Source: Cystobasidium ongulense (lineage: Eukaryota > Basidiomycota > Cystobasidiomycetes > Cystobasidiales > Cystobasidiaceae). Taken from it: a stretch of 64,000 bases of DNA. The position numbers and the translations under genes were made by a program. Below are positions 12,837 to 25,212 of this stretch, piece by piece. The notes below the pieces were generated by a model that was given only the letters and a program-made list of their open reading frames with translations, did no database searches and was not told the DNA's origin. Position 1 is the first letter of the stretch. Every line of letters begins with the position of its first letter. The DNA is taken from the NCBI GenBank assembly GCA_022835595.1, contig BQUP01000008.1:124001-188000 (forward strand), written 5' to 3'.

Positions 12837-13926
12837 GTCAGCTATGCATCCCACGTCAACGTCGACACGAAGACAAGAGGATGAGGAGTTCCACGTTCAT
12901 GCAATGGCTTGTAGGCTGGAAAAGGGCCTTGCATATCCGCTCTCTCTCTCTCCACTCAAGGTCCTGCCATGCATGCCGCTGCGATCAGAGACTGAAGCCA
13001 TCTGATAAGCAGCTAGGTGGAGGGGACATGTCGGTTCATGACTGCATAGCAAGGAAATGCCAAGAACGTCTCCACAGGTTTCTGATTTCGATACACATCT
13101 CGCTGGTGCTCCTACTAAGCTGTACTGATGCCAGCGACGAGGCTGGCTGCCTGTCCGCCCGGTTGTCGTCGGTTGCGGCAACCTCAAAGTCCGGGATTCT
13201 AAATCCAACCAGCAAAAAGGCTTGCTGCGACCACAAACAGAGCAAACGGCGATGAAGAGAGTCTAGACTCTCTATGACAATAAGGACGTACGATAATGTT
13301 TATCGCTGTCCGCTCGCTGGCCCAGCTGTGCAAGCTAGCGGCGAATCGAAGATGGCTGGATAGGTCTGCCGGTTTCAGAGAGAGGATCTTCGATGAAGAG
13401 GTAAATTTGACGATCAAACCACTCTTCTCGTTTTGTTCTCTTCATTCTCATCATACTGGTTCTGGATCAACCTTTCTCCATAACCTTTTTTTTTTTCTTT
13501 CTCTTTCTACTCTCTTTGAGATTTTTCCTTTTCACTTGCGTACCAGTTTTTTTATAGCTTCTCCTTTTTCCTTTTGGGTCTTCGACTGGTTCGACTACTA
13601 CATACGCATCAAGATCTCCTCTGCGCCTAGACTATCGGCACCCCTCGACGGTACGCTTTCAAGATATCTCTCCCGCTTTTAGAATCCCGTCTTCTGGATC
13701 GACTGCTTCAACGCGAAACTTGGACACTACAAACGGCTTACTTATCGGTCTACTATTCCATCTTCAATAACATCAATAAATTGCTTTACTGCGAAATACG
13801 TCAATCGCCCGAATTGTGCATTCCCACATCACGCATATCTGTTCCACCACACTACACTACACTTATCTAATTACACACTACAGTAACTGCTTCCGGACCT
13901 ACTCTCAAGTCACACATCCAAACATC
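12837..13926. promoter_or_regulatory. Divergent intergenic region between LtrA-like and hydrophobin genes
   Basis: About 1.1 kb with no convincing gene. From about 13420 to 13720 the plus strand is strongly pyrimidine-rich with long T runs near 13485-13500 and 13545-13570, typical of a highly expressed fungal promoter and leader. A 128-residue open frame at 13296-13682 is a translation of this T-rich DNA and is rejected. Tandem short CACACTACACTAC-like stretches lie at 13850-13890, just before the hydrophobin start. Confidence 0.45.
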
Positions 13927-14595
13927 ATGCCTTCTCTATCGCTCATCTCAACGCTCAGCTTCGTCTGTCTCCTATTGTCCATCTTCTCCTTAATGGATGC
14001 CAGTCCCATTGCAGGACCCGGATCTGCCGCCGTCGGTCCTGCAAAGCTACTGTCTTCCAACATCAAAAGATCGAGCTTGGATATCACTGAACACTCGACC
14101 GGTTCAACGTATGACTGTGCACCTCGAGATATCCACTGCTGCGAGCAGACATTGGGACATACGACTGATAGCAGTAAGACTGGTACCCCCAAGGGCAATA
14201 GCGCTAGTGATGGATCTACTTCTGGATCTGGATCTGGCTCGGGTTCAGGTTCGGGTAGCAATGTCGCGAAACGATCTTCTTCAAACCCATTTGAAAATGT
14301 CTTGCGCATGAGAGATGTCGTCGGTAACTTTGGTGTGAACTGCAGTGTAAGTGATACCTCATCCTGTGTCTTCTTCATGGACAACTAGCTAATCTTGCCT
14401 CTTCCCAACCTGCAGCCCCTCGCTATCGGTGCCATCTCAACCTGCAAGTCAGCTGTCATGTGTTGCTCAGACATGTCAGCCGAGGGCAAAGGTGGGTGAC
14501 AGCTATTTGAATTTCGCTGCATAGAAGTTGTACTGACCGATGACTTTACTTATTCTCCAGTCAATGCCGAGTGTACACCCCTCGGAATCGCCTAA
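13927..14595 (+). CDS. Hydrophobin (class I-like) with an unusually long Gly/Ser loop
   Basis: Three exons: 13927-14346, 14416-14491, 14561-14595; 176 residues. A secretion signal (LISTLSFVCLLLSIFSLMDA) is followed by the eight-cysteine hydrophobin pattern C-x6-CC-x66-C-x10-C-x5-CC-x12-C. Such proteins self-assemble at air-water interfaces and coat spores and hyphae. The 66-residue loop between the third and fourth cysteine is long for class I. It contains six or more GS repeats and a Lys-Arg pair (VAKRSS). Another dibasic site (NIKRSS) lies before the first cysteine. These could be Kex2 cuts, as in the Ustilago repellent/hydrophobin proteins; that is inference. The mature core after the second KR keeps only the last four cysteines on one chain, joined to the first half by disulfides if cut. 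Confidence 0.85.
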
Positions 14596-15436
14596 GCTTC
14601 CCTAGACATCGTCCCTTGATCGCAAAAGCAACCCCGTCGGCATAGTCCTTTGTCATCTTCTTACTGCTATCCCTCACCCTGCAATGCGCCGGCCGCGGTT
14701 GAAGATAGGAATAAGAAGAGTGGGAAAGGTACTTGTCCGATGGCTGTCCTGGATGGTAGTCTAGTGTGGTCCTGTCTTCCAGTCTGTGTTATTTCCGCTC
14801 TCTATTAGTCAGTCTCTCTGTCGTCTCTCCCTTCAATGCTCTAGTCAATGTTAGAAATCCTCGTCAATGTTACCCAGTATCGTATGCCGCGCGTGCAGTT
14901 AGCTCTTCCAAGTTTTATTAGTAGAATGACAGCCAGATCTTGTACGATGTAGGAGTTCAGAGTCTTCAGACCCACAACAATGATCAAACCAGTATTAACC
15001 TGACACGGTTGAGTTGAATTGCCAATTTATTGTTGAATTACCACGAGCTCGAGCACAAGCACGGTTATTGAATGGTGATCGAAGTTTTGGCTGGATCTCC
15101 TCAACCAGGCGGATGGACGCGTCGGGGCGAGCGAGAAGTGAGTGGTGAGGTGAGGTGAGGTGAGGTGAGGCAAGGCGAGTGAGGGTGAGGCGTACTGTCT
15201 CGAGTCGCACAGTGGACACCCGCTGCACTCTGCTTCTCTTCCCACCCACTCTCTCCCACCTGGTATTCTTCACTATCGCCTTCGCCACCCTTCCATTTCG
15301 CTCCATCCTGCTGCTCGCCCGCCTCAACGCAGAGCAGAGCAGATAGACCCGGGCAATTTGGACGTATTCAATTCGAACAAGCTGCTTGACTCTGCACACA
15401 TATCAACATCCTCAGCACACACAACACTCGTCCATC
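14596..15436. promoter_or_regulatory. Region upstream of ATP-citrate lyase
   Basis: About 840 bp: 3' end of the hydrophobin gene, then the ATP-citrate lyase promoter. It contains a GGTGA pentamer array (separate entry) and a C/T-rich leader just before the start (15240-15430). No gene found. Confidence 0.45.
15144..15170. repeat. GGTGA pentanucleotide microsatellite
   Basis: Five perfect copies of GGTGA plus two bases, followed by degenerate copies (GGCAAGGCGAGTGAGGGTGAGG). It lies about 270 bp upstream of the ATP-citrate lyase start. Confidence 0.9.
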
Positions 15437-18400
15437 ATGAGGTGCGTGTGTCTTGGTTGGACCAGCTCCACTCTACTGACACCGTCCACCTGGCTTTTCT
15501 ATTCTATCGCTGTTGCATGATGCACCGCACTCGCGCTCCACAGCGTTAAAGCGTGCCACGAGTACGACGCAAAGCTCCTCCTCAGCTACTGGTTGGACGT
15601 GAGTGGACTCGTACCCTACTGCTGCTCACTGCGAACGCTGTCCTGACCTCGGCTCTCCATCTCTTCCGTACCTTGGTCCCCCCCAAAATTTGGCTGCCGG
15701 TCTACTTCAATCTCGCTGCATAACCACCACAGCGCTCCCCTGCATTCGGACACACCGCCAAAGCTGGTGGCTCATACGTCCAGCCTCCCGTCAGAGTAGC
15801 CCAGGTGCGTCCGCTCCATCCACCTCAAGCTCAACATCTTCTCGTGTTTGGCTCTCTTCTCATCTTCCGGTCTCCACGTGCTACGCGAATGAGAAAAGTT
15901 GCGCCTCGGAGCTCAAGGAGGAGCAGCTTGACTGTTAATGAGGAAGAGAGCTGGACAATGAGAAGAGATTGAATGGTGTGCCTTTTTACACGCCTCAATC
16001 GCTGACAATCCCTTCACACCATCCTTCCACTCCCCATTTATGCAGGTCTCTTGGGATGCCGAGACAGACTCTATCACACCCGACTCTCAACTCCCAGGAT
16101 GGGTCTTCAACGAGAAGCTAGTCGTTAAGCCGTAAGCTTCTTCGTTTGTTCATGGGTGCGATCTGTGCTGATTCTTCCATAACTCGTACAGTGATCAGCT
16201 CATTAAGAGACGAGGCAAAGCTGGTCTATTGAAGTTGAACTGCGACTGGTCTGATGCCAGATCATGGATTGCTGAGCGCGCTGGAAAGCCAGTCACCGTA
16301 AGCCGGTCTTCGCATGGCATATAACCGGTTTCATGAATGGTGTGCTAAGGTAGCTTGAATGATTACAGGTCGAAGGTACCACCGGCAGACTCAGCAAATT
16401 CGTGAGTACAATTATCAAAGACTATCAGCGTCAAACTGACAAACTCGCATTACTTGCAACAGATCGTCGAACCATTCCTACCCCACCCAGCTCACACCGA
16501 ATTCTACGTCTGCATCAACTCCGTCCGAGAGGGTGATTACATCCTATTCACACACGAGGGAGGTGTTGATGTCGGTGACGTTGACGCAAAGGCATACAAG
16601 CTCCTTATTCCCGTTGGAAAAGATCTACCTACTAGAGAGGATATCAAGAATACCCTCCTAAGCAAGGTTGAGCCTGAGAAGCAGGATGTCCTGGTTGACT
16701 TTTTGATCAGAATGTACTCTGTTTACGTCGGTGAGTGCGACTCGTCGACCTTAGCAGGCGAGGAAAGTATTGTGAGAAAGATCTGGCACTGAAAGCTTTG
16801 TGCTACTACAGATTTACACTTCGCATACCTCGAGATCAACCCTCTCATCTGCCTAGATGCCACACCAACCTCACCACCACAAATTCACTACCTCGACATG
16901 GCCGCCAAGCTCGACCAGACCGCCGACTTCATTTGCGGACCCAAGTGGGCTATTGCACGTGACACTTCGTCGGACAACTCTACCGCCGTTAAAGGTGGAA
17001 AGGTTCAATCAGACAGAGGTCCACCAATGACCTTCCCTGCTCCTTTCGGTCGTGATTTGACAAAGGAAGAAGCTTATATTCAAAAGCTAGATGCTTCTAC
17101 TGGTGCTTCACTCAAGCTTACCGTCCTCAATGCTTCAGGAAGAGTTTGGACTATGGTCGCTGGTGGTGGTGCATCTGTTGTCTACTCTGATGCTATCGCC
17201 GCTTACGGATTCGCTCACGAGCTCGCCAATTACGGTGAATACTCCGGTGCCCCTACCGAGGGACAGACATACGAGTATGCCAAGACCATTCGTAAGTTTT
17301 TCTTACTACTTCAGTACCGTTAAGCTCGTAACATGCTGACGTTTGGTTGCCTGCAGTCGACTTGATGACCAGAGGTGCACCAAACCCAGAAGGCAAGATT
17401 CTCATCATCGGAGGTGGTATTGCCAACTTCACCAACGTCGCTTCCACCTTCAAGGGAATTATTCGAGCTTTGAAGCAGTTCCAGAAGCAACTTCAAGAAC
17501 ACAAGGTCAAGATCTTCGTTCGACGAGGTGGACCAAATTATCAAGAAGGTCTCAAAGCTATGCGATTGCTTGGAGAAACACTCGGTGTTGAAATTCAAGT
17601 TTTCGGACCTGAAACTTTCATTACCGAGATTGTTCCTCTAGCTCTAGGAGTAGCCAAGCCCAAGAGCGCAATTTCTGCCACTGGCGGATTAAGCGCACAG
17701 ACCAATGGTGCAAACGGTATTACCCCTGCCGCTTCCGTTGTTCCTTCAAGAGCTGCTAGCCCTTCACTCGAAGATGGCGCTTCTCACTTAGAGAAGAGCT
17801 CAGGTGGCCGTGGTGATGTTGTCACTTTCGACCAACATACTCCTGCCGCTGCTCGTCCTTGGTACAGACCTTTCGACAACACCACCAGAGCTCTCGTCTT
17901 CGGTCTGCAGCCACGTGCCATTCAGGGAATGTTGGACTTTGACTATGCTTGCGGTCGTGATACACCTTCCGTCGCTGCCATGATCTACCCCTTCGGTGGT
18001 CACCACGTCCAGAAGTGAGTTGACTTGTCAAATTTGAGCTTTATTAATCTGCATGGACCTAGCTGATCCCCTTCTTTACATAAGGTTCTACTGGGGTACA
18101 AAGGAAACCCTACTCCCAGTCTTCACCTCCATCTCCGAGGCTGTCAAGAAGTGCCCAGATGCCGATGTTCTCGTCAACTTTGCATCTTGCCGATCAGTCT
18201 ACCAATCTACACTGGAAGCTCTTGAGTTCCCTCAACTCCGAGCTATCGCTCTCATCGCAGAAGGTGTTCCAGAGAGACACGCTAGAGAAATTCTGCACCT
18301 CGCTTTGGACAAGAAGGTCCTCATCATTGGACCCGCCACAGTCGGTGGTATCAAGCCCGGCTGTTTCAGAATCGGTAACACTGGTGGTATGATGGACAAC

Positions 18401-20065
18401 ATCCTCGACTCCAAGCTCTACAGACCTGGTTCCGTTGCTTACGTTTCCAAGTCCGGTGGTATGTCCAATGAGCTCAACAGCATGTTGTCTTTGAGTGAGT
18501 ATCAGTTTTAGGATCTGAAAGAGCGAGAACAGTTATTCTGACAAGTGCTTTCCCTCACAGCCACCAACGGTACCTATGAAGGTATTGCTATCGGTGGTGA
18601 TCGATACCCCGGTACCACTTTCATCGACCACTTGCTCCGCTACGAGGCCGATGAGAACGTCAAGATGCTCGTTCTCCTCGGTGAGGTCGGTGGAAATGAA
18701 GAGTACAAGGTCATTGAAGCCGTACAAAACGGAACAATCAAGAAGCCTATTGTCGCTTGGGCTATCGGTACATGCGCCAAGATGTTCACTGCTGAAGTTC
18801 AGTTCGGACACGCTGGTTCAATGGCCAACTCCGATATGGAGACTGCTGAAGCCAAGAACAGATACATGAAGAACGCTGGATTCATCGTTCCTGATACTTT
18901 CGAGGAGCTACCTACTGTCATTCGTGCTCAGTACGAGTCCCTCGTCGCATCTGGTGCTATCGTTCCTCAGCCAGAGAGACAGCCACCTAGCATTCCTATC
19001 GATTACAAGTGGGCTCAAGAACTCGGCATGGTCCGAAAGCCAGCTGCTTTCATCTCTACCATTTCCGATGAGAGAGGACAAGAACTTCTCTACTCTGGTA
19101 TGCCAATCTCGGCTGTCTTCAAGGAGGAGATCGGTATTGGAGGTGTCATCTCCCTGCTTTGGTTCAAGAGACGCTTGCCTACATACTGCTGCAAGTTCCT
19201 CGAGATGGTCATTCAGCTCACTGCCGATCACGGCCCAGCTGTCTCTGGTGCTATGAACACCATCATCACCACTCGTGCTGGTAAAGATCTCATCTCCTCC
19301 CTCGTCGCTGGTCTCTTGACCATTGGTGACCGATTCGGTGGTGCTCTTGACGGTGCTGCTCGTGAATTCACCCGTGCTCACGAGTCCGGATTGAGCCCAA
19401 GAGAGTTTGTCGACTCTATGAGAAAGGCCAACAAGCTCAGTAAGCACATTAGAAGCATTCCTACAGTCTGCATTATCTGATTATTGCGTTCTACCAGTTC
19501 CTGGTATTGGCCACAAGATCAAGAGCGTTAACAACCCGGATCTCCGAGTTGAGCTCGTCAAGGCTTTCGCCAAGAAGGAGTTCCCGTCTTGCGATACTCT
19601 TGATTACGCTATTGCTGTTGAGAAGGTCACCTCTTCCAAGAAAGATGTACGTCTTTTTCCAGACACGTGATTTTTTGCCACCGCCTACTTACATACCTTC
19701 TACATTTAGACACTCATTCTAAACGTCGATGGTGCTGTAGCAGCATGCTTCTGCGATCTCCTCAAGTGCTCAGGCGCCTTCACTCCCGACGAGGCAGCTG
19801 AATATCTCCAGATTGGTACCCTCAACGCCCTCTTCGTACTTGGAAGATCCATCGGATTCATCGGACATTACCTAGATCAAAAGAGATTGAAGCAGCCACT
19901 GTACAGGCATCCAAGCGACGACAGTAATTCGCGTCTATTCTCTTTTTTGGACTTCCCTAGCGCATTTGCTGACTTTCCACGTGTTTTTTCCCCATTTTTC
20001 CGTGATCAGTCTTCATCGATCTGCAGTCGGCCGCTCGAGTCTTGGTCGCTCCCAAGAAGAAGTAG
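15437..20065 (+). CDS. ATP-citrate synthase (ATP-citrate lyase), single fused polypeptide
   Basis: Fourteen coding exons: 15437-15441, 15544-15598, 15733-15804, 16046-16131, 16192-16297, 16369-16401, 16463-16730, 16812-17291, 17357-18014, 18085-18494, 18561-19439, 19498-19646, 19710-19923, 20010-20065; 1156 residues. The cytosolic enzyme converts citrate, CoA and ATP to acetyl-CoA and oxaloacetate and feeds lipid synthesis. The first half is the citryl-CoA synthetase part: N-terminal ATP-grasp ([34 protein letters not shown]) and CoA-binding fold ([20 protein letters not shown]). The phosphorylated histidine lies in [11 protein letters not shown], and the C-terminal citrate-synthase-like lyase domain contains [24 protein letters not shown]. 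Fusion of both halves is usual in basidiomycetes and animals, while most ascomycetes have two genes. The first coding exon is only ATGAG. Confidence 0.97.
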
Positions 20066-20729
20066 AGTACTTCCTCACCCTCTCATCTACGTATATGAAC
20101 CGCTTTTACGCTGCTTTGGGGTGTCTAGTCGTCGTATGGCTCCGCTTGCTCGCTTCGATCAGATGGACACTTAGGCAACCAACCTCAAGCTTCTCATGCA
20201 GGACCTCACCAAACGATATACAACCCACTTCATACTACCCTCTCTATGCTTTCGTTCGTTCTCCCCTGTCGTCCCGTGGTAATAGACTCGTCGTCGCAGT
20301 AATCTCCGGAAAAAAAGTAAGAGCTCAGAATATTGAATTTCTCGTCAGTCTGAAGCAATGAAAACACGCAATACTTCGTGCCTCTTCACAGATCAGGATT
20401 GCTTCATTGCGTAATAATCAAAACTTTCTACTGATCAGTTGCTTACAACGGCGAAGTGCTCGATACTTACTGGTTGCGAATGAACTACAGTGGGTGACCC
20501 CGGTGCAATACTGCCACTTGCTCAGAGCCTCCAAGACGTCTATGCCCTTCAACGAGACACGCCCTTTACACGTACCCAAATTTCACACCTTTTCGAAACA
20601 GCGCGAGCGTAGCGAAGTTCCCAGAAGCGTGTCGACTGGCTACCCATGGAAGGCTATATCCTATCACAATTGAAGCCATGAACAGTTTTGGACTGTTTTG
20701 GAGGCTTGGCTGTTGGCTGCGACTTCTTC
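20066..20729. other. Intergenic region between convergent genes
   Basis: About 660 bp between the 3' ends of ATP-citrate lyase (+) and the coiled-coil gene (-). Several short open frames occur, none with coding character. Nothing else seen. Confidence 0.4.
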
Positions 20730-22673
20730 CTATTTCATTCTTCTTTGATTCTTGTCCGATAAGGCAATCACTTGCACTTGCAAGTTCCTTATTATTAATA
20801 GGCAATGAGCCATCAACGTTCGAAATGTAGCTTCATCTGCTGGATCGTCGAATGTGGGTATCTTGGTCTCGTCTGGGACACCCGGTATTTCGTCACTCTT
20901 GCAAAGGTGGAGCTCTGGCGCAAACGTGACTAGACCTGGTTGTGGCAGGAAGGCCGAAGTGCATAGTATAATATCGACATCATAGATATATTTCTCCATG
21001 AAAGCTCGCTTGATCAAACCAGTGTCGACATAGTGAGATAAGATGCGCTATAGCTAGGTCAGGTTATTGCATTCCTTCCTGTGGGGAAAGATGTCCGCTC
21101 ACAAGTAGCAGCGTTCTCGCGTCGATGACATACTTTAGCGATGGAATAGTCTCGAGAGATGTGCTGGCAGTCCACGCATTGTTAAATAGCTGAAGCATCA
21201 CAAACAAAGCCCTAATGTCCTCCTGCTTCCTTTGTATATTGTCGACGTTCTGACTCCATGCAGGCTTGAGATCTTCTATGTCCGCGAGTAAATTGAAGGG
21301 TTCGCCTGTAAGTTCATTGAGAAGCTTTGAATCCTGAGATCCTCCTGCTTTAGGCTGTATAACACAAACATCAGTATGATACGATAAAGGCGGCGTAATA
21401 CCCACCTTTCGCTTCGGCCAATGTACAGCATATGACTCTGCAGTATCTTGGAAGCCAATCGGTACGGGTTCGCAATAAGCCGTCTGGAAGGTAAGGCTAG
21501 GTAGATGGAACAGTCCCTCTGTCAAAGACACTTTGAATCAGCGGGTGACACGACTGACCGCGAGCCGTCTTACCATTGATTTTGGTTTGGTTGGTATGTC
21601 GCTTATCCTTCGGCACGTAGTGTGGCTTCTCAGAATCGATGTGCAGTATATATTCGACCTCGATCAAAACATCCTCAAATAGGTCATCAAGAGTTTCGAA
21701 GATTTTCTAGAAAGGCATAGAAACTAGCTTACTCTTTCAAAGCCAGAGCCTCGCGATCACCTACCTGTAGGTGCTTGTCGATGGCTCCGGGGTCCTTCAT
21801 CAATGATATCGTTTCATCCTCATCTCTAAATTCTTTCTGGGCTTGTAAGTTACACTTCCCATAGCGCTGCGGAGAGTTAGGAGGTGATGGATGCCATTTA
21901 TAACTCTAGCCGTTTTAACGTCCTCTGGAGACAGTTGACGTGTGGTCGTGTTGTACAATAAGCCTTGTGCATGTAAGATGTGAGTCAATTAGAGCTGGCG
22001 ATAGAGTCAATAGCAGGAGCACTTACTCTTAGCTTCTGATACTTGTCAGTTGCGGAATTGTTTGACTTTGCTACATTTTCTTGTAGGCTTGTACTCCATT
22101 TCTCTAGCTGCCGTCTGTTCCATGCTTCGATAGCTACTTGAAAAGCAGATGAGAAAGTGCCGAGTTCGCGAAGATCATGCTCAACCAAGGACCGGCTCGT
22201 CTTGAATGTTGATCTTTATAGAGTAGGCCTTTTTTTAACGGGCGGATGTTGAAGTTTGTTTCGACATAATCGTCTTGCTTTACCTTCAGCTTTCCATGTG
22301 CCCCATCATAAAAAACCCTTTTTTCCTGCAACTGCTGCTTCAATGAATAGATACGTCCTTTCTCTTCAGCAAGTAATCGCAACAAATAAGAAGAGTACTG
22401 GGGATCGGCCTTGAAACGTTGCCATCTCCAAGATAGCAGGAAGTGAGTTTGTTCACCATCTACGTTACCGAATGTAAAACGGCAGCAAACAAGGCCTTCG
22501 CTACCGACGTGATAATGGGATGCGTCAGTCTGGATCCATGGATGCTGACTGCGACTACTAACTTCTCGTACTGCTGCTCAATCCGGGCTCGCTATACTCC
22601 TCTTCTTGATCCAAGTTCATCTGTGTTTCTAGCGCGAGGATGGTTACTTCATGCTGACCGGTTTCGGAATCAT
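20730..22673 (-). CDS. Uncharacterised coiled-coil protein
   Basis: Not recognised. Proposed exons: 22659-22673, 22491-22591, 22284-22425, 22027-22200, 21765-21866, 21574-21706, 21406-21518, 21103-21354, 20730-21047; 449 residues, lengths sum to a multiple of three. The first 200 residues are helical and coiled-coil-like (RARIEQQYEKLVVAVSIHG; LAEEKGRIYSLKQQLQEKR; AWNRRQLEKWSTSLQEN). The rest is mixed helical without a signal peptide or membrane segment; it ends LSDKNQRRMK. The first tiny exon (MIPKP) is uncertain. Another frame just upstream (22595-22670, containing LALETQMNLDQEEEY) also reads like coiled coil, so the true N-terminus may differ or hold a frameshift. The intron at 21867-22026 is long for this window. 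A structural role, for example at microtubules or the kinetochore, is possible but only a guess. Confidence 0.6.
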
Positions 22674-23158
22674 CCAGCCCTTCTTGTCATCCTGGCAGAT
22701 TCTGGGCTAGGTATTCCAGGTCGAGATGAGGGATGATAGGAGCCAGCATTATGGTCAGAATTATTTATTATTAATGCCGTAGTTAGTAGTGGGTGGCCGG
22801 CCCGAAGAGAAAGAGCAGAGCCAAGATGCAGCTGAAGAACAGCGGCTTTTTATACCCGAAAGTTGGAAGGTTGGAAGGTTGGAAGGCTGGAAGGCGAGAT
22901 ATAAATAGTCTGACTTCGTACAAGGCTTCCAAGAGCGCGGACATGGATACGGTATCCATGCTTCCCTTCTCGTGACGGATAGTCCTAAAGATTCCTTTCC
23001 AATTCGTGAAAACTGGAAATTCAGTAGCTTACGAGTAAAGGGGACTTCAGTAAAGCATTAGCAATGCATGTTGTAGAGTGAGATAATTATATGTGGTCTC
23101 CCTGAAGCTGTTGGTCTGCTTTGTTGCCGTACTTTACTTTGGAAGGTCCTTTGGCGAC
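22674..23158. promoter_or_regulatory. Divergent promoter region with a short tandem repeat
   Basis: About 480 bp between the coiled-coil gene (-) and the multi-pass membrane protein (+). Holds an A/T-rich tract at 22750-22775 and the octamer repeat listed separately. If the coiled-coil gene has an upstream exon, it would lie near 22700-22750, where an ATG (MLAPIIPHLDLEYL) opens a 19-codon frame. Confidence 0.4.
22863..22895. repeat. TTGGAAGG octamer tandem repeat
   Basis: Three perfect copies of TTGGAAGG followed by a fourth with one change (CTGGAAGG). Confidence 0.85.
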
Positions 23159-25212
23159 ATGCTTCGGATTTGGCATTCTCTTTGCGGACAGCTCGTCTTG
23201 CATGGTAAGTCGTGGACCTGTTAGTATTGATTGGATCTTTGAGCCATCAGTATTCGCAAGATCCAGATCGTCGGAGTTGTTCGGCAGCAGGAAGGCACAG
23301 GACGACGACGCGCTCGTGCTCTCTGTGATCGGAGCCTTCTTGATTCAAGGCCACCACCTGCTCGACAGCAAGAGCAGCCGCACGGACTTCGTCAACATGG
23401 GCATTCGTGTTGATGCATCTACAGTGCTACTGCTGCTCGCTCCGCTGTTTCTGCCAAAGCTGTACAGTCTCGGAGCTCAGGGTGTGGCCAGATTGAGGCA
23501 GAAGCCTGTAGCTGCAAAGCATAGCCAAGCATCAGCAGAGAGCGGCAGCTCGCGCTTGTATAGATCCTCGACGCTCTCTGCACTGTTGGTAGCTCTCTAC
23601 TCCATCCATCTCCTCGTCTTCCAGAGGCCATTCAACTTCTTCACGTCCTTGGGCTACATACCCGTCACCACTCCAGCTAGCAAGATACAAGCCGCGTTGG
23701 CCTGGCGCAGTCTGGCAGACAAGTACGGCGAAGACCTCAACATTCTTACATCATTAGACATCCGTACACTCTACCTACACTTCGGACACGCGAATCTGCT
23801 CGGCTGCTATCGCCTGCTTGGGTCTGCCTCGCCCAAGGACCTCCTCGTCTACACCAGCATCCAACTTTCGCGTACCTACATCACTCGAGCCATTCTACTA
23901 GCCTATTCAAATCCAAGATGGAAGAACAGCATCTTCATGACATCCGTTGCTGGCTTCTTGTACGAAGTCTGCAGTCTAGGTACAACAGACATGCGCCTTC
24001 CAACTCGCGAGTCCACCATTCAAAGCGTACGTTTGCTGTATCCTGCTGCACCTCCTTCTATCGCTAACCTTGGCTCTATAGCTCGCCGACTTTCTGTTCT
24101 TCTATCGCAACATCGGCTTCGTGTTTGCAGCTATTATCACGGTCTTGCTGCCTTCCAAACAGTCAGTCAAACCTCTATCATCCGAAGAGGCATCTCTCGT
24201 ACAAGGAATCCATGCAATGATACAGCGGCAGGATATGCTCCAGACTCGCATCAGAGTCATAGAAGCTGCTGTCTCTAGCCGTGTCAAGAAGGAAGTGCCA
24301 GGAGCTACCTCTCATCTCTCAGCTGATCAGAAGAATGGCTTAAAGGCTTGGCTGCGAACCATCGTCGAGACAGACACGAAGCAGGAAGTTGATAATCCCT
24401 CAATCAAAGTTGGGGATGCCAAAGATGATCTTCGGGTGCCGGCAGTCAAAGTTGAAGACGTAGATGACTTGATCAACAGACTGCCCAACCTAAAATCCGA
24501 ATCGCTCAGCCTCGATATAATGCCAGTTGCTCCTAGCCAAGCAGTGATCAAAAGAACAAGCAGCGAAGAGAGCTTATCAAGTCCTATTTTATCACGCTCA
24601 TCTTCCTCTTCCACTCCAATCGATACTCCCACACCCGCGATGCGAAGGCCAATGTCAATGGAGACCACCGGCGCTACAGCCGCCCACTTGCAGAACCTTC
24701 TGCAGGATGAAGATGCCGCTTCGGACTTTGACCAGCCTCTTCGGAAGCGCGCTGACTTTGTCAACCGCTTGTCACAATCTCTTGGACCCTCGGGTCCCAC
24801 TTCTCACCAAGATCTCCAATCCGAGACTGTCCCCGGCGAAGAGAACGCACACAGGCGATCTTTCAGTATGTATGCCGCTGCTCCAGTACTCCGTGAGCCG
24901 CCAGAGGAAGAGCTCCATCTTGCAAACACTGCTACCGCCGACTCAGGCGAGGACGCGGAGACAACCTCACCAAATAACCAGAGTACTCACATGCTATCGC
25001 TGGATGAAGCGCTTCACTTGGAAGAAAGCGACATCGTTACTGCAAGAGTTCACGAAGACTCATCTCCGATGTATGAAACAGCCACACACTTCTTCGACGG
25101 AAGCGAAGCCTACAAATCTCTCAACAGCACGCCTTCATTCAGCCTGGCCACATCGGAAGATGAGGGCTGGACTACCGTCCTTAGCAAGAAAGCAAAGCAG
25201 CGCACACAGTAA
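23159..25212 (+). CDS. Uncharacterised multi-pass membrane protein with long disordered tail
   Basis: Three exons: 23159-23204, 23251-24026, 24082-25212; 650 residues. The first 320 residues carry about six hydrophobic segments, including DASTVLLLLAPLFLPKLYSL, TLSALLVALYSIHLLVFQRP and IGFVFAAIITVLLPS. A conserved-looking loop with SLDIRTLYLHFGHANLLGCY lies between them. The remaining 330 residues are a soluble, Ser/Asp/Glu-rich tail with low complexity (SSPILSRSSSSSTPIDTPTP) ending in WTTVLSKKAKQRTQ, probably cytoplasmic and heavily phosphorylated. No signal peptide is clear; an ER or vacuolar location is likely by topology only. I cannot name a family. The short exon 1 start (MLRIWHSLCGQLVLH) gives a frame that joins cleanly to exon 2. 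Confidence 0.72.

Noticed and set aside
13296-13682. 128-codon open frame upstream of the hydrophobin
   Set aside because: It translates a T-rich promoter/leader; composition and lack of introns or motifs argue against coding.
18908-19447. 179-codon minus-strand frame in ATP-citrate lyase
   Set aside because: Antisense to a highly conserved exon; Ser/Thr-rich translation is a known artefact of codon bias.
20730-22673. First reading of the coiled-coil gene as a decayed pseudogene with several frameshifts
   Set aside because: Placing introns at GTAAAG, GTAAGT and GTTTGC donors restores one frame of 450 codons, so only the N-terminus stays doubtful.
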